A stretch of DNA of 64,000 bases from an uncultured Gammaproteobacteria bacterium (GTDB lineage: Bacteria; Pseudomonadota; Gammaproteobacteria; HK1): positions 2,435,001 to 2,499,000 of the forward strand of contig OY282378.1 in the NCBI GenBank assembly GCA_958295835.1, read 5' to 3'. This document shows, one piece after another, positions 52,051-61,230 of this stretch. The translations under genes and the position numbers were made by a program. The notes under the pieces are model-generated. The model made no database searches. It worked only from the letters and a program-made list of their open reading frames with translations, and was not told the origin of the DNA. The first letter of the stretch is position 1. The number at the start of each line of letters is the position of its first letter.

Positions 52051-52111
52051 CGCAGGGCGGATCGGCCGGCTCGAGGGACCATGATTCGAACCACGCCGTA
52101 CGAACCTGCCC

Positions 52112-52933
52112 ATGTGCCTGATCTACCTCGCGTGGCGACGCCATCCGCGCTATCCACTCGTGATCGCGGCGAACCGGGACGAGTACCACGCGCGCCCCGC
52201 CGCGCCCGCGCACTGGTGGGAGGACGCCCCCGGCGTGCTCGCGGGCCGTGATCTGGAGGCGGGGGGGACATGGATGGGGATGACCCACGACGGCCGGGTC
52301 GCGGCGATCACCAACTATCACGACCCCGCGGCGGGCCACCGCGCGGGCGCCCCTTCACGCGGCGCGCTCGTCGGCGCGTTCCTCACCGGCGGCGAATCGG
52401 CGCCGGAGTATCTCCACCGTGTCGTCGAGGAGGGACGTCGTTACAACGGATTCAGCCTGCTCGCAATGGATGGCGATACGCTGGCGTTCGCGTCGAACCG
52501 GTCCCCGGGGGTCATGCGGCTCGGTCCCGGGGTATACGGACTGAGCAACCACCTGCTCGACACGCCGTGGACAAAGGTGGCGGACGGAAAGACGGAGCTG
52601 GAACGGCTCCTTGCAGAACCCGACGTGCACGTCGCGGACCTCCTCGCACTCCTCGCGGTACGGGGCCACGCGGGCGTCGCGGCGCTGCGCGCCGACGACG
52701 ACCGCGACCCTGGACGCATGCGGTCGCGCTCCTCTCGGTTTATCCTGGGCCGCGACTACGGAACGCGGGCATCGACCGTCGTCCTGCTCGACGCGGGAGG
52801 CGCCGGTGTCTTCCTCGAGCGGAGCTTCGATTCAAACGGCGCCGTGGTCGGTGACGCCGTATTCGAGCTCGGCGCAGGCGGCGTGTCGCGCGAGATCGGG
52901 CGGGGCAGTAGACTCGCCGGGGTGCCGGGTTGA
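52112..52933 (+). CDS. NRDE (TANGO2)-family protein
   Basis: 273 residues. The N-terminal Cys2 and the NRDE motif (MCLIYLAWRRHPRYPLVIAA then NRDEYHARP) define the family; GGTWMGMTHDGRVAAITNYH follows. The fold is of the Ntn-hydrolase type, and a Cys at position 2 would be the catalytic nucleophile after Met removal. Eukaryotic TANGO2 has a suggested haem or lipid role; the bacterial function is unknown. The start is fixed by the conserved MC. Confidence 0.88.
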   Translation: MCLIYLAWRRHPRYPLVIAANRDEYHARPAAPAHWWEDAPGVLAGRDLEAGGTWMGMTHDGRVAAITNYHDPAAGHRAGAPSRGALVGAFLTGGESAPEYLHRVVEEGRRYNGFSLLAMDGDTLAFASNRSPGVMRLGPGVYGLSNHLLDTPWTKVADGKTELERLLAEPDVHVADLLALLAVRGHAGVAALRADDDRDPGRMRSRSSRFILGRDYGTRASTVVLLDAGGAGVFLERSFDSNGAVVGDAVFELGAGGVSREIGRGSRLAGVPG

Positions 52934-52972
52934 CCGGCTGAGACTGGCTTCGAACGGGAAGGAGGCTCGCCG

Positions 52973-53392
52973 ATGGAACGTGATCCGGACTGCGTGTTCT
53001 GCAAGATCGTCGCGGGCGAGGTTCCTTCGTTTACCCTGTTCGAAGACGAAGCGACCCTCGCGTTCATGGACATCAACCCGGCGAGCGAAGGACACGCGCT
53101 GGTCATCCCCAAGGAGCACGCGAGCGACCTGTACGCGGTATCCGACGAGGCGCTCGCCCGCACCACGGTGACCGCGAAGAAGGTAGCCGGCGCGCTGGCG
53201 CGGACGCTGAACCCCGATGGCCTCAATCTCGTGCAGTGCAACGGCCCGGCGGCGGCACAGTCGGTGATGCATTTCCACGTTCACGTCCTGCCCCGCGTCG
53301 AGGATGATCGGCTCGCCATGAACTGGGGCTTGAAGCTCGGGGACATCGAGGCAATCGGGCGGCTCGCCGAACGTATCCGGGTGTGGATTTGA
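52973..53392 (+). CDS. HIT-family nucleotide hydrolase/transferase
   Basis: 139 residues. CVFCKIVAGEVPSF at the N-terminus with the Cys pair of a zinc site, then FMDINPASEGHALVIPKEHA, and the histidine triad MHFHVHVLPR. Hydrolyses purine nucleotide phosphoramidates or dinucleotides in related proteins. Ribosome site GGAGG upstream. It sits between NRDE and the dehalogenase-like gene on the same strand. Confidence 0.93.
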   Translation: MERDPDCVFCKIVAGEVPSFTLFEDEATLAFMDINPASEGHALVIPKEHASDLYAVSDEALARTTVTAKKVAGALARTLNPDGLNLVQCNGPAAAQSVMHFHVHVLPRVEDDRLAMNWGLKLGDIEAIGRLAERIRVWI

Positions 53393-53439
53393 AGGGACGC
53401 CGTGCTGGCGCTCCGTAATCGAAGATCGGCGAAGGAGCG

Positions 53440-54126
53440 ATGACATTGACGAAATTCATCGGAATCGAGGCCTGCGTCTTCGACGCGTACGGCACGTTGT
53501 TCGACGTGCATTCGGCGGTTGGAAAGCATCGGGCAAGGCTCGGCGACGAGGCGGATGCGGTGTCCGCGATGTGGCGCGCCAAGCAGCTCGAGTACACATG
53601 GCAGCGCACCATCCTCAAACGCTACGTGGATTTCTGGCGCGTGACCGCGGACGGCCTGGATTTTGCGCTCGACACCCACGGGGTCGACGACTCGGCATTG
53701 CGCGACGACCTGCTCCACGCCTACCTGAACCTCGACTGCTACCCCGAGGTGCCGGGGGTGCTGAGCATCCTCAAGGAAGCCGGCATCCTCACCGCGATCC
53801 TCTCGAACGGCTCGCCGATGATGCTGGAGGCGGCGGTAGACAGCGCCGGAATGGACGACATGCTCGATGCGGTCGTCTCCGTCGACGAGCTGGGGATGTA
53901 CAAGCCGTCGGCGGAGGTATACCAGCTCGCGATGGACGAGCTCGACGTGGGACGCGGGCAGGTGAGCTTTCAGTCGTCGAACGCCTGGGACGCGGCGGCG
54001 GCGGCAACCTTCGGGTTCCGTGTCGCCTGGTGCAATCGTTTCGGGCAGGTGCGCGAACGGCTGCCGGACGCCCCGGACGTGGAGATCAGGACCCTCGACG
54101 AGCTGCCGGCCATCGTGCTTCCCTGA
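53440..54126 (+). CDS. Haloacid dehalogenase type II-like HAD hydrolase
   Basis: 228 residues. HAD motif I ACVFDAYGTLFDVHS with nucleophilic Asp; motif II ILSNGSPMMLEAAV; motif III ELGMYKPSAEVY; motif IV FQSSNAWDAAAAATFG. The Tyr after the nucleophile (DAYGT) and the SSNAWD motif are hallmarks of L-2-haloacid dehalogenases, which invert C2 while releasing halide. A phosphatase role is less likely but not excluded. No regulator or uptake gene is adjacent. Confidence 0.87.
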   Translation: MTLTKFIGIEACVFDAYGTLFDVHSAVGKHRARLGDEADAVSAMWRAKQLEYTWQRTILKRYVDFWRVTADGLDFALDTHGVDDSALRDDLLHAYLNLDCYPEVPGVLSILKEAGILTAILSNGSPMMLEAAVDSAGMDDMLDAVVSVDELGMYKPSAEVYQLAMDELDVGRGQVSFQSSNAWDAAAAATFGFRVAWCNRFGQVRERLPDAPDVEIRTLDELPAIVLP

Positions 54127-54161
54127 ACGTAGCGGGTCCGTACCGGTAACCGGGAGTCGAC

Positions 54162-54926
54162 GTGAACATCGAAGGGCATTCGGCCGTCGTCACCGGTGGC
54201 GGTTCGGGAATGGGCGCCGAGACCGCGCGCCGGCTCGCCGGAGCCGGTGCGAAGGTCGCGGTGCTGGATCTGGACGAGGCGGCGGCAGCCAGGACCGGCG
54301 CGGAGGTCGGTGGTATCGGTCTCGCCTGCGACGTCTCGGACGCCGGCGGCGTGGAAGACGCAATCGCTCGCGCCCGCGAAGCCCACGGTCCCGCGCGCAT
54401 CTGCGTGAGCTGCGCCGGTATCGCGCCCGCGCGGCGTATCATCGGCCGGGACGGGCCGGCGCCGCTCGATGGATTCCGAAGGGTCGTCGAGGTCAATCTG
54501 ATCGGTACGTTCAACGTCATGCGGATCTGCGCGGCGGACATGGCCGGCCTCGACCCGATGAACGAGACCGGCGAGCGCGGGGTCATGATTGCCACCGCCT
54601 CGGTCGCCGCATACGAGGGACAGGTCGGCCAGGCGGCCTACGCGGCCTCGAAGGGGGGGCTCGTGGGGATGACCCTGCCGGTGGCGAGGGATCTCGCGAG
54701 CCTGGGAGTCCGGATCATGACCATCGCTCCGGGCCTCATGGAAACGCCGATGCTGGCCGGACTGCCCGGCGACGTTCGTGACCGCCTCGCCGCGTCGGCG
54801 CCGTTTCCCCGTCGTCTCGGCCGGCCCGGTGAGTTCGCCGACCTCGTCGAGCACATCATCGCCAATCCGATGCTCAACGGCTCCGTCATCCGGCTCGACG
54901 GCGCGATCAGATTGCCGCCGAGGTGA
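54162..54926 (+). CDS. SDR-family oxidoreductase, 3-hydroxyacyl-CoA dehydrogenase (HSD17B10)-like
   Basis: 254 residues. TGGGSGMGAETARRL cofactor loop, VLDLDEAAA giving NAD(H) preference by the acidic residue after strand 2, Ser in ATASVAAYEG, Tyr-x3-Lys in AYAASKGGLVGMTLP, and GLMETPMLAGLP. The long loop after NVMRICAADM (GLDPMNETGERGVMIATAS) is typical of type II 3-hydroxyacyl-CoA dehydrogenases. It ends in a 15-bp tandem repeat. Substrate inferred. Confidence 0.82.
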   Translation: MNIEGHSAVVTGGGSGMGAETARRLAGAGAKVAVLDLDEAAAARTGAEVGGIGLACDVSDAGGVEDAIARAREAHGPARICVSCAGIAPARRIIGRDGPAPLDGFRRVVEVNLIGTFNVMRICAADMAGLDPMNETGERGVMIATASVAAYEGQVGQAAYAASKGGLVGMTLPVARDLASLGVRIMTIAPGLMETPMLAGLPGDVRDRLAASAPFPRRLGRPGEFADLVEHIIANPMLNGSVIRLDGAIRLPPR

Positions 54927-54948
54927 CGTGTGACGAGGTGACGTGTGA
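54919..54948 (+). repeat. Perfect 15-bp tandem duplication over the SDR stop codon
   Basis: CGAGGTGACGTGTGA twice in a row. The first copy contains the SDR stop codon TGA, so the duplication leaves the protein unchanged. Probably replication slippage. Confidence 0.85.
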
Positions 54949-55144
54949 AAGGCGAGGGTTCGTGATGCCGCCACAGCGGCAGGAACATGAGAACATGAAA
55001 GCGTAGTCTGGAGGAGAAGCGCCATGGATGACCCGACACCGGGTGACCGATGCCGTCCCGCACGCGCTCGTTGCCGTGAGGCAACAGGAATCGCGTTTGG
55101 AATCCGGTCCCTTTCGTCAAGCTCGAACCTCGCGGCCGACCTGC

Positions 55145-56503
55145 ATGAACGATGACACCCGCAGCATCGGGCACCCCGGCGAGCATGACCTCGACTCGTT
55201 GCGCGAGCTCGTGGCGCTGGCCGTGGATACCGCCAGGAAGAGTGGCGCCAGCGCATCGGAGGCCGCGATCAGCCGAGCCGCGGGCCTCGACGTCAACGTC
55301 AGGCTGGGTGAGGTCGAAACCATCGAGCACACCAGGGACAACAGCCTCGGCGTCACCGTGTACTTCGGGAACAGCAAGGGTTCGGCGAGCAGCACGGACT
55401 TCAGGGCATCCGCGGTGCGGGAGACCGTGGAGGCTGCGTGCCGGATCGCGCGCCACACCGCGCAGGACGAATTCGCCGGACTCGCGGACCCCGAACGGAT
55501 GGCGGTCGATCCGCCCGACCTCGACCTGTTCCATCCGTGGGCGATTACCACCGAGGAAGCGATCTCCCTCGCGCTCGAGGCGGAAACCGCGGCGCGGGAT
55601 CACGATTCGCGCATCACCAACTCGGACGGCGCATCCGTCTCCAGGCACGACGGCGACTACGTGTACGGCAACTCGCACGGCTTCCTGGAAGGCCATTCGA
55701 GCAGCCGAAACATCCTGAGCTGCCTGGTCATCGCGGAGGACTCCTCCGGAATGCAGCGCGACTACTGGTCCTCGGCCGCACGAGACCCCGCACGGCTGGA
55801 ACCCGCGTCACGGGTCGGCCTGACCGCCGCCCGGCGCGCCATCCGCCGGCTCGGGGCGCGCAAGCTCGATACGCGCGAGGCGTCCGTACTCTATGAAGCC
55901 GATGTCGCACGCGGCGTCATCGGCCATTTCGTATCGGCGATCCGCGGTCCGAACCTGTACCGCAAGGCGAGCTTCCTCGTCGACCGGCTCGGCGAGCGGG
56001 TGATGGCCGACCACGTGCGGATCCACGAGCAGCCGCATCTGCGCGGCGCGCTCGGCAGCGCCGCGTTCGATGGAGAAGGCGTGGCGACGACACCCCGTGA
56101 TCTGGTCACCGACGGTGTTCTCCGGGGCCATGTCCTCGACAGCTACTCGGCGCGCAAGCTCGGTGTCTCGACCACCGGCAATGCGGGGGGAGTCCACAAC
56201 CTCACGGTCGCCCCCGGCTCGAAGTCGTTCGAGGCGCTCCTCGCCGAGATGGGCACCGGACTGCTGGTCACGGAGCTGATGGGGATGGGCATCAACATCG
56301 TGACCGGTGACTACTCGCGCGGTGCGGCGGGCTTCTGGGTCGAAGGCGGGGAGGTTGCGTATCCCGTCGAGGAGATCACCATCGCCGGGAATCTGGCGGA
56401 CATGTTCGTCGGTATCCGCGAGGTTGGCGCCGACGTCGATACCCGGGGCGCCATTCGCACGGGATCGCTTCTCGTCGAACGGATGACGATCGCGGGGAGC
56501 TGA
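55145..56503 (+). CDS. pmbA: Metalloprotease PmbA/TldE
   Basis: 452 residues from ATG 55145. TldE subunit that, with TldD, forms a peptidase acting on small peptides and modified-peptide natural products. Segments: ARKSGASASEAAISRAAGLD, IEHTRDNSLGVTVYFG, VLDSYSARKLGVSTTGNAGG, LLVTELMGMGINIVTGDYS and GFWVEGGEVAYPVEEITIAG. The long upstream open frame lacks family similarity and is excluded. tldD is not in the window. Convergent with livF. Confidence 0.93.
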   Translation: MNDDTRSIGHPGEHDLDSLRELVALAVDTARKSGASASEAAISRAAGLDVNVRLGEVETIEHTRDNSLGVTVYFGNSKGSASSTDFRASAVRETVEAACRIARHTAQDEFAGLADPERMAVDPPDLDLFHPWAITTEEAISLALEAETAARDHDSRITNSDGASVSRHDGDYVYGNSHGFLEGHSSSRNILSCLVIAEDSSGMQRDYWSSAARDPARLEPASRVGLTAARRAIRRLGARKLDTREASVLYEADVARGVIGHFVSAIRGPNLYRKASFLVDRLGERVMADHVRIHEQPHLRGALGSAAFDGEGVATTPRDLVTDGVLRGHVLDSYSARKLGVSTTGNAGGVHNLTVAPGSKSFEALLAEMGTGLLVTELMGMGINIVTGDYSRGAAGFWVEGGEVAYPVEEITIAGNLADMFVGIREVGADVDTRGAIRTGSLLVERMTIAGS

Positions 56504-56577
56504 CCGGACGTCGCCGCGGGCGGGAATGCCTCCCGACCCTGTCTCCGCTGCATCCGGGGCCGCTCGGCCGGCGGGGC

Positions 56578-57285
56578 TCACGCGCCCAGATAGGCGCGGC
56601 GGACGTGGTCGTTCTCGTGAAGCTCGGACGCCGGGCCGTGCAAGGCGACGGATCCGGTCTCCAGCACGTAGGCATAGTCGGCGAGCCGCAACGCCAGCTC
56701 CGCGTTCTGCTCCACCAGCACCACGGGAACGCCGCGTTCGTGGATCTCCCTGATGATCCGCGCCATCTCCTGAACCAGCACCGGCGACAGGCCGACGGTG
56801 GGCTCGTCGAGGAGCAGGAGCCTGGGGTTCGACATCAGCGCGCGCCCGATGGCCAGCATCTGCTGCTCACCGCCGGACAGGGTCCTGGCCCATTGCCGGC
56901 GACGCTCCCTGAGCCGCGGAAAATGCTCGAACACGCCGTCGAGATCGCGTTTCATCTGCGCGCGGTCACGGCGCAGGTAGGCGCCCGTGTCGAGGTTCTC
57001 CTGAACGGTCAGGTCGGGAAAGATGCGCCGGCCCTCCGGCACCTGCGCGATCCCCAGCGCCACCACCTTCTCGGGGAGGGTCCCGTCGATTCGCCGGCCG
57101 CCGAACCGGAGCTCGCCTCCGGACAATGTCTCCAGGCCGGAGATCGCGCGCAGAAGCGTGCTCTTCCCGGCTCCGTTGGCGCCTATGATGGTGACCACCG
57201 AGCCGTGCGGAACGTCCATGCTGACGCCGCGCAGCGCCGCCACCTTGTGGTAGTGCACCGTGGCGTTCCTGACCTCAAGCAGCAT
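56578..57285 (-). CDS. livF: Branched-chain amino-acid-type ABC transporter ATPase LivF
   Basis: 235 residues. Walker A GANGAGKSTLLRAISG, signature LSGGEQQMLAIGRALMSNP, Walker B LLLLDEPTVGLSP, H-loop VVLVEQNAELALRLA. The end LHENDHVRRAYLGA is the LivF C-terminus. Energises uptake of amino acids, amides or urea in this family. It follows livG by 47 bp. No LivH/LivM permease or binding protein is nearby. Confidence 0.9.
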   Translation of the reverse strand: MLLEVRNATVHYHKVAALRGVSMDVPHGSVVTIIGANGAGKSTLLRAISGLETLSGGELRFGGRRIDGTLPEKVVALGIAQVPEGRRIFPDLTVQENLDTGAYLRRDRAQMKRDLDGVFEHFPRLRERRRQWARTLSGGEQQMLAIGRALMSNPRLLLLDEPTVGLSPVLVQEMARIIREIHERGVPVVLVEQNAELALRLADYAYVLETGSVALHGPASELHENDHVRRAYLGA

Positions 57286-57332
57286 CCGTCCCGGCTCCGG
57301 GATACGGGTGGCGCATCGTGGCGTTCCGGATC

Positions 57333-58097
57333 TCAGGCAGCATGGGTCGCGGCTCCCAGATACGCCTCGATCACCTCCGGATGGCGGCGTACCTCGTCAG
57401 GTGTCCCTTCGGCGAGCAGCTTGCCGAAATCGAGCACCGTGATCCGATCGCACAGCCCCATCACCGCCCGCATGTCGTGTTCCACCAGCAGCAGCGTGAC
57501 GCCGCGAGCGCGCACCTTGCGCGCAATCCGCATCATCCGTCGGGTCTCCTCGGGGTTCATGCCGGTGAATGGCTCATCGAGCAGGAGCAGCTTCGGGTCC
57601 GCGGCGAACGCCACCGCGACGCCCAGAACCCGCTGCAAGCCATGGGGCAGGCTCAAGGCATGGTCGTCCCCGCGCTCGCCCAGCCCGAAGAAATCCAGGA
57701 TCTCGAGGGACTTGTCCCGCGCCGCCGCCTCGCCGTGCCGATCCGCCCCGATCAGGGCGCGCAGGGGTCCGGTTCGAGCACGCAGGTGGCAACCTACGAG
57801 CACGTTCTCCATGACCGTGAGCTCCTGGAAGAGCGTGGTGGCCTGAAACGTCCTCACCAGGCCGCGGGCCGCAATGGCGCTCGTGCGCATGCCGGAGATG
57901 TCCTTGCCCAGGAACAGCACCTTTCCGGCACTCGGGGGGTGGAAGCCGCTGATCACGTTGAACGTGGTCGTCTTCCCCGCGCCGTTCGGCCCGATCAGGC
58001 CCCGGATCTCGTTCTCCCCGACCGAGAAGGAGAGATCGGAAACGGCGACCAGTCCGCCGAAGCTGCGGGAGAGATTGCGGACTTCGAGCATGATCAC
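57333..58097 (-). CDS. livG: Branched-chain amino-acid-type ABC transporter ATPase LivG
   Basis: 254 residues (GTG 58097; ATG 58091 also likely). Walker A GPNGAGKTTTFNVISGF, signature LSLPHGLQRVLGVAVAFA (LSxPxG variant in the LivG position), Walker B LLLLDEPFTGMNPEE, H-loop LLVEHDMRAVMGLCDRI, and the end VIEAYLGAA. Partner of LivF. Upstream lies an opposite-strand gene, so this is a two-ATPase unit without permeases. Confidence 0.9.
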   Translation of the reverse strand: MIMLEVRNLSRSFGGLVAVSDLSFSVGENEIRGLIGPNGAGKTTTFNVISGFHPPSAGKVLFLGKDISGMRTSAIAARGLVRTFQATTLFQELTVMENVLVGCHLRARTGPLRALIGADRHGEAAARDKSLEILDFFGLGERGDDHALSLPHGLQRVLGVAVAFAADPKLLLLDEPFTGMNPEETRRMMRIARKVRARGVTLLLVEHDMRAVMGLCDRITVLDFGKLLAEGTPDEVRRHPEVIEAYLGAATHAA

Positions 58098-58166
58098 GGA
58101 TGGTACCCTGCGTCATCCGATCGATGACGATTTTTCGGTCGATGGGAGCACGGAGGAGGGAGGACG

Positions 58167-59054
58167 ATGTCAGGAGCCGGACTCACCGCGAGGCGATGGA
58201 TGACCGCCGTTGCCTGGATTGCCGTTGCGATGCTGCTGTTCCCCGGCCGGATGACGCTCGGGTCCGAGCACGAGTCCTCGAAACGGCCGGCATCGGGGAG
58301 CGATGCGGAGCCGTCCCATCGACCCGGCGCGATCATTCGGGACTGCGAGGTGTGTCCCGAGCTGATCGTGGTGCCGGCCGGCGCCTTTCGAATGGGGGAC
58401 TTGTCGGGAGGCGGGGACGTCGACGAAGGGCCGGTGCGGACGATGGGGATCCCGCGCGCGTTTGCCGTCGCCAGGTACGAGACCACGTTCGCGCAGTGGG
58501 ATGCGTGCTCTGCGGCCGGCGCCTGCCGGCAAGGGGTCGCCGACATCGGCTTCGGCCGCGGGGAGCGGCCGGTGATCCTCGTGACCTGGGAGGATGCGCA
58601 GACGTACGCAAGATGGCTGTCGGAGCTGACGGGAAAGCCGTTCCGGCTGCCGAGCGAGGCTGAATGGGAGTACGTGGCACGGGCGGGGAGCGAGACGAGG
58701 TACCCGTGGGGGAACGACGTCGGCCGCGCCAGGGCGAACTGCGACGGATGCGGGAGCGCTTGGGACGATGAGCGGACTGCGCCCGTGGGGTCGTTCCCGG
58801 CAAACGCCTTTGGTATTCACGATGTGGTCGGGAACGTTTATGAATGGGTCGCGGACTGCGGCCGCCACAGCTATGACGGCGCACCCTCCGATGGCTCGGC
58901 CGAGGAACCGGATGGAGCGTGCAGGCTGCGCATGATGCGCGGCGGTTCCTGGCTCAGCCTGCCGAGGGCCAGCCGCCCTGCCAACCGGGTCGGGAACCCG
59001 ATCGGGTACCAGGACGTCCATGTCGGATTTCGTGTGGCGAGAAGCCTGTTCTGA
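58167..59054 (+). CDS. Formylglycine-generating-enzyme (SUMF1)-family exported protein
   Basis: 295 residues with a signal segment (WMTAVAWIAVAMLLFPG). FGE-sulfatase domain from about 60: ELIVVPAGAFRMGDLSGGG, RFAVARYETTFAQWDAC-like text, PVILVTWEDAQTYARWLSEL, FRLPSEAEWEYVARAGSE, GNVYEWVADC, and RMMRGGSWLSLPRASRPANR. In true FGE the domain oxidises a sulfatase Cys; most bacterial homologues with this fold have other roles. No sulfatase gene is in the window. Divergent from livG. Confidence 0.87.
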   Translation: MSGAGLTARRWMTAVAWIAVAMLLFPGRMTLGSEHESSKRPASGSDAEPSHRPGAIIRDCEVCPELIVVPAGAFRMGDLSGGGDVDEGPVRTMGIPRAFAVARYETTFAQWDACSAAGACRQGVADIGFGRGERPVILVTWEDAQTYARWLSELTGKPFRLPSEAEWEYVARAGSETRYPWGNDVGRARANCDGCGSAWDDERTAPVGSFPANAFGIHDVVGNVYEWVADCGRHSYDGAPSDGSAEEPDGACRLRMMRGGSWLSLPRASRPANRVGNPIGYQDVHVGFRVARSLF

Positions 59055-59185
59055 GGCTGGCTGCGCGCCTGCCGGCCGCAGGCGAGAGCTGGTTCGCGGA
59101 CGCCCCGACGAGGCCCCGCGGGCGGCGTTGCGGAGCATGGCGGGATGGATGACGGCTCGGAGGTCGGTGGTGGGAGGGCCGCCGG

Positions 59186-60439
59186 CTATTCGGCCGCCGC
59201 GCCGGCCACCGTCACCTTCAACCCGTCGATCGCATTGGGCAGGTGCGTCACGATCATCCGGTCGGACGGCTTCAGGTGCGGGCTGCGCAGGATCAACAAT
59301 CCGTCGCCGCCGTCGGGGCGGGTCTCCCCGAGCCGCTCCACCTCCACGCTCTTCATGCGCTCCCCTTCGAGCACGAACACGCGATCCGTGCCGTAGAGCG
59401 CCTCGCGGGGCGCCGTCACCGCGTCATGGACCGGCGGCAGGTCGAGGATGAGCTCCACCGTACGGCCGATCTGCAGCCAGGCGTTGCCCTCGGTCACCCC
59501 GAACAGGCCGTCGGCGCCTCCCGATCCGCGTTCCACGCGCGCGGTGAGCCGACGCAGGACCGCGCGGACTTCCCGCCCGTCCACCATCGCACGCGCGCCG
59601 AGGGCTTCGCCGCGTTCCAGCGCGGCGCGCACCACCGGCAGGTGGCGTAGCGGGATCTGGGCCTGAAGCTCCACCATCCCGGTGTCGAACATGGCGAGTA
59701 GCTGGTCTCCGGGCCGAACGCGGTCGCCCGGAGAGACGAATACCTCGGTGATCCGTCCTGCGAAGGGCGGATACACCCGCGTACGTTCAAGGTCGAGCGT
59801 CGCCCGGGCTTGCTGGGCCCGCGTCCGGGCGAGATCCGCCTCGATCTGCTTCGTGCGGCTCCGGTGCTCGCGAATCGCCAGCTTGCGCTGCTCGATCGTG
59901 AGCATCTGACGCTCCTCCTCGCGGCGCATCCGGTCCAGACTCGCTACCGATCCCAACTTGCGCTCGGCGAGGTCGCGCGCCCGCGCCACTTCGCCCCGGG
60001 CGAGGTCGAGCAGCTTTTTCTCATGCTCGAACGCGGCGAGATTGTTCCGGTGCCGTAACTTCTCGTGCTCCAGATCGGCTTCGAAGCCGGCCATCTCGGC
60101 ATCGCGCTGGGCGAGCGTGAGCCTGAGCTCTCGATCATCGAGAGCGAGCAGCCGATCCTCGAGACCCACCCGCTGGCCTTCGAGTACATCGACAGCCGCC
60201 ACATCGGCCGTTACCGCCGAGGACAGGCGCGTGATACGAGGGGAGTCGACAAGGGCGAAGAGCGCGAGCTGGGGCGTCGCCTCTCCCGGCTCGACGGTCA
60301 CTGCCGCCACTGTCCAGGACCGCTCCTCCGAGCCCAGCGGCTCGCGCTCGGGCTTGCTCTTGACCAGCATGGTCATGCCGCCGATGCCGGCAGCGAGGAT
60401 CAGTACAGGCAACGCGATTCGGAAGATTCGGGAGAGCAT
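59186..60439 (-). CDS. HlyD/RND-type periplasmic adaptor (membrane fusion) protein
   Basis: 417 residues. N-terminal membrane helix (IFRIALPVLILAAGIGGMTM). Lipoyl half at VTADVAAVDVLEGQRVGLED, then a long coiled-coil hairpin (110-235: LTLAQRDAEMAGFEADLEHE, LARTRAQQARATLDLERTRV), and the second lipoyl half PPFAGRITEVFVSPGDRVRP. The beta-barrel and membrane-proximal domains complete it. Bridges an inner-membrane pump to an outer-membrane channel. No pump or TolC gene is adjacent on either side within the window. Confidence 0.87.
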   Translation of the reverse strand: MLSRIFRIALPVLILAAGIGGMTMLVKSKPEREPLGSEERSWTVAAVTVEPGEATPQLALFALVDSPRITRLSSAVTADVAAVDVLEGQRVGLEDRLLALDDRELRLTLAQRDAEMAGFEADLEHEKLRHRNNLAAFEHEKKLLDLARGEVARARDLAERKLGSVASLDRMRREEERQMLTIEQRKLAIREHRSRTKQIEADLARTRAQQARATLDLERTRVYPPFAGRITEVFVSPGDRVRPGDQLLAMFDTGMVELQAQIPLRHLPVVRAALERGEALGARAMVDGREVRAVLRRLTARVERGSGGADGLFGVTEGNAWLQIGRTVELILDLPPVHDAVTAPREALYGTDRVFVLEGERMKSVEVERLGETRPDGGDGLLILRSPHLKPSDRMIVTHLPNAIDGLKVTVAGAAAE

Positions 60440-60840
60440 GGTCCGCGGGGCAGCTCTATCGGGTCACGCATGTTCGACCGCATGAGCGCATGGTAGTCCA
60501 ACTCTTCCGGTCTGTTGACTGTATCGGGGGCGAATTTCGGAGTCGGCGTTCGCGAGCGGCATCAGTACGCGATCACGCTATCGACTGACTTCGCAGCACG
60601 TCGGTGGCGGTGTCGTGGTGGCGCCGGTGCCATCGATGCTCTGAACCGAGAGTCTGCCGAGGCTGATCGACCGCATGGCCGGCCGCCCGTCGCTCCCCGG
60701 TTTCCACATCCGGCCGGATTGGCGCCCGGCGTGTTCATGCTATGGTCGGCATTGTCGGCAATCGGCGTGTTTCGAACCTATTCATGCTTGCCGGCGCACC
60801 CGCTCTCGCGGTGTGCATCCATCCGGAGGGTGTCACGATC
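60440..60840. other. 401-bp gap between divergent adaptor and AsnC-type genes
   Basis: No convincing gene or RNA. Short open frames here are composition artefacts. It should hold the divergent promoters; I could not assign good -35/-10 pairs. GGAGGG near 60826 serves the gene at 60841. Confidence 0.5.
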
Positions 60841-61116
60841 ATGGTGACCTCGATCATTCTGATGAACGTCGAGCGGGCGCTCGTCAACGAAGTTGCGGAG
60901 CAGCTCGCGGACCGGACCGAAATCTCCGAGGTGTACTCGGTAAGCGGCTCATGTGATCTGGTCGCGATCGTCCGCGTGCCGCGCAATGACGATCTCGCAA
61001 GGCTGGTCACGGAGCACCTCACGCAGATTGGCGGCATCATCCGTACCGAGACGATGCTCGCGTTCCGGGCCTATTCGCGGCACGACCTCGAGGAAATGTT
61101 CGCGATCGGCGCGTAG
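60841..61116 (+). CDS. Lrp/AsnC ligand-binding (RAM) domain protein without DNA-binding domain
   Basis: 91 residues from ATG 60841. The whole protein is a RAM/AsnC ligand-binding domain: VTSIILMNVERALVNEVAEQ, VSEVYSVSGSCDLVAIV-type text, and the end TMLAFRAYSRHDLEEMFAIG. There is no helix-turn-helix. Stand-alone RAM proteins sense amino acids or pair with full regulators. An upstream longer frame is rejected as it lacks family similarity. Next to an amino-acid dehydrogenase gene, so amino-acid sensing is plausible. Confidence 0.83.
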   Translation: MVTSIILMNVERALVNEVAEQLADRTEISEVYSVSGSCDLVAIVRVPRNDDLARLVTEHLTQIGGIIRTETMLAFRAYSRHDLEEMFAIGA

Positions 61117-61230
61117 TCGGGCCGGAGCTCGGACGAGACCGTTTCGCGCTGCCGCGCGGCTCGAGCGCGCCCGCGTTCCCCGAGGAACCCACCGGGGTCG
61201 GTCCCTCGGTGGCCGTGCGGCACTCGGGAT

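Noticed and set aside
50477..52339. 620-codon open frame opposite glnA
   Set aside because: Shadow of glnA; no recognisable motif.
55028..55144. N-terminal extension of pmbA
   Set aside because: Family similarity begins after ATG 55145 and the extension has no conserved residues.
58167..59054. True sulfatase-activating enzyme linked to the sulfotransferase genes
   Set aside because: No sulfatase in the window, 42 kb from the sulfotransferases, and FGE-fold proteins often have other roles.
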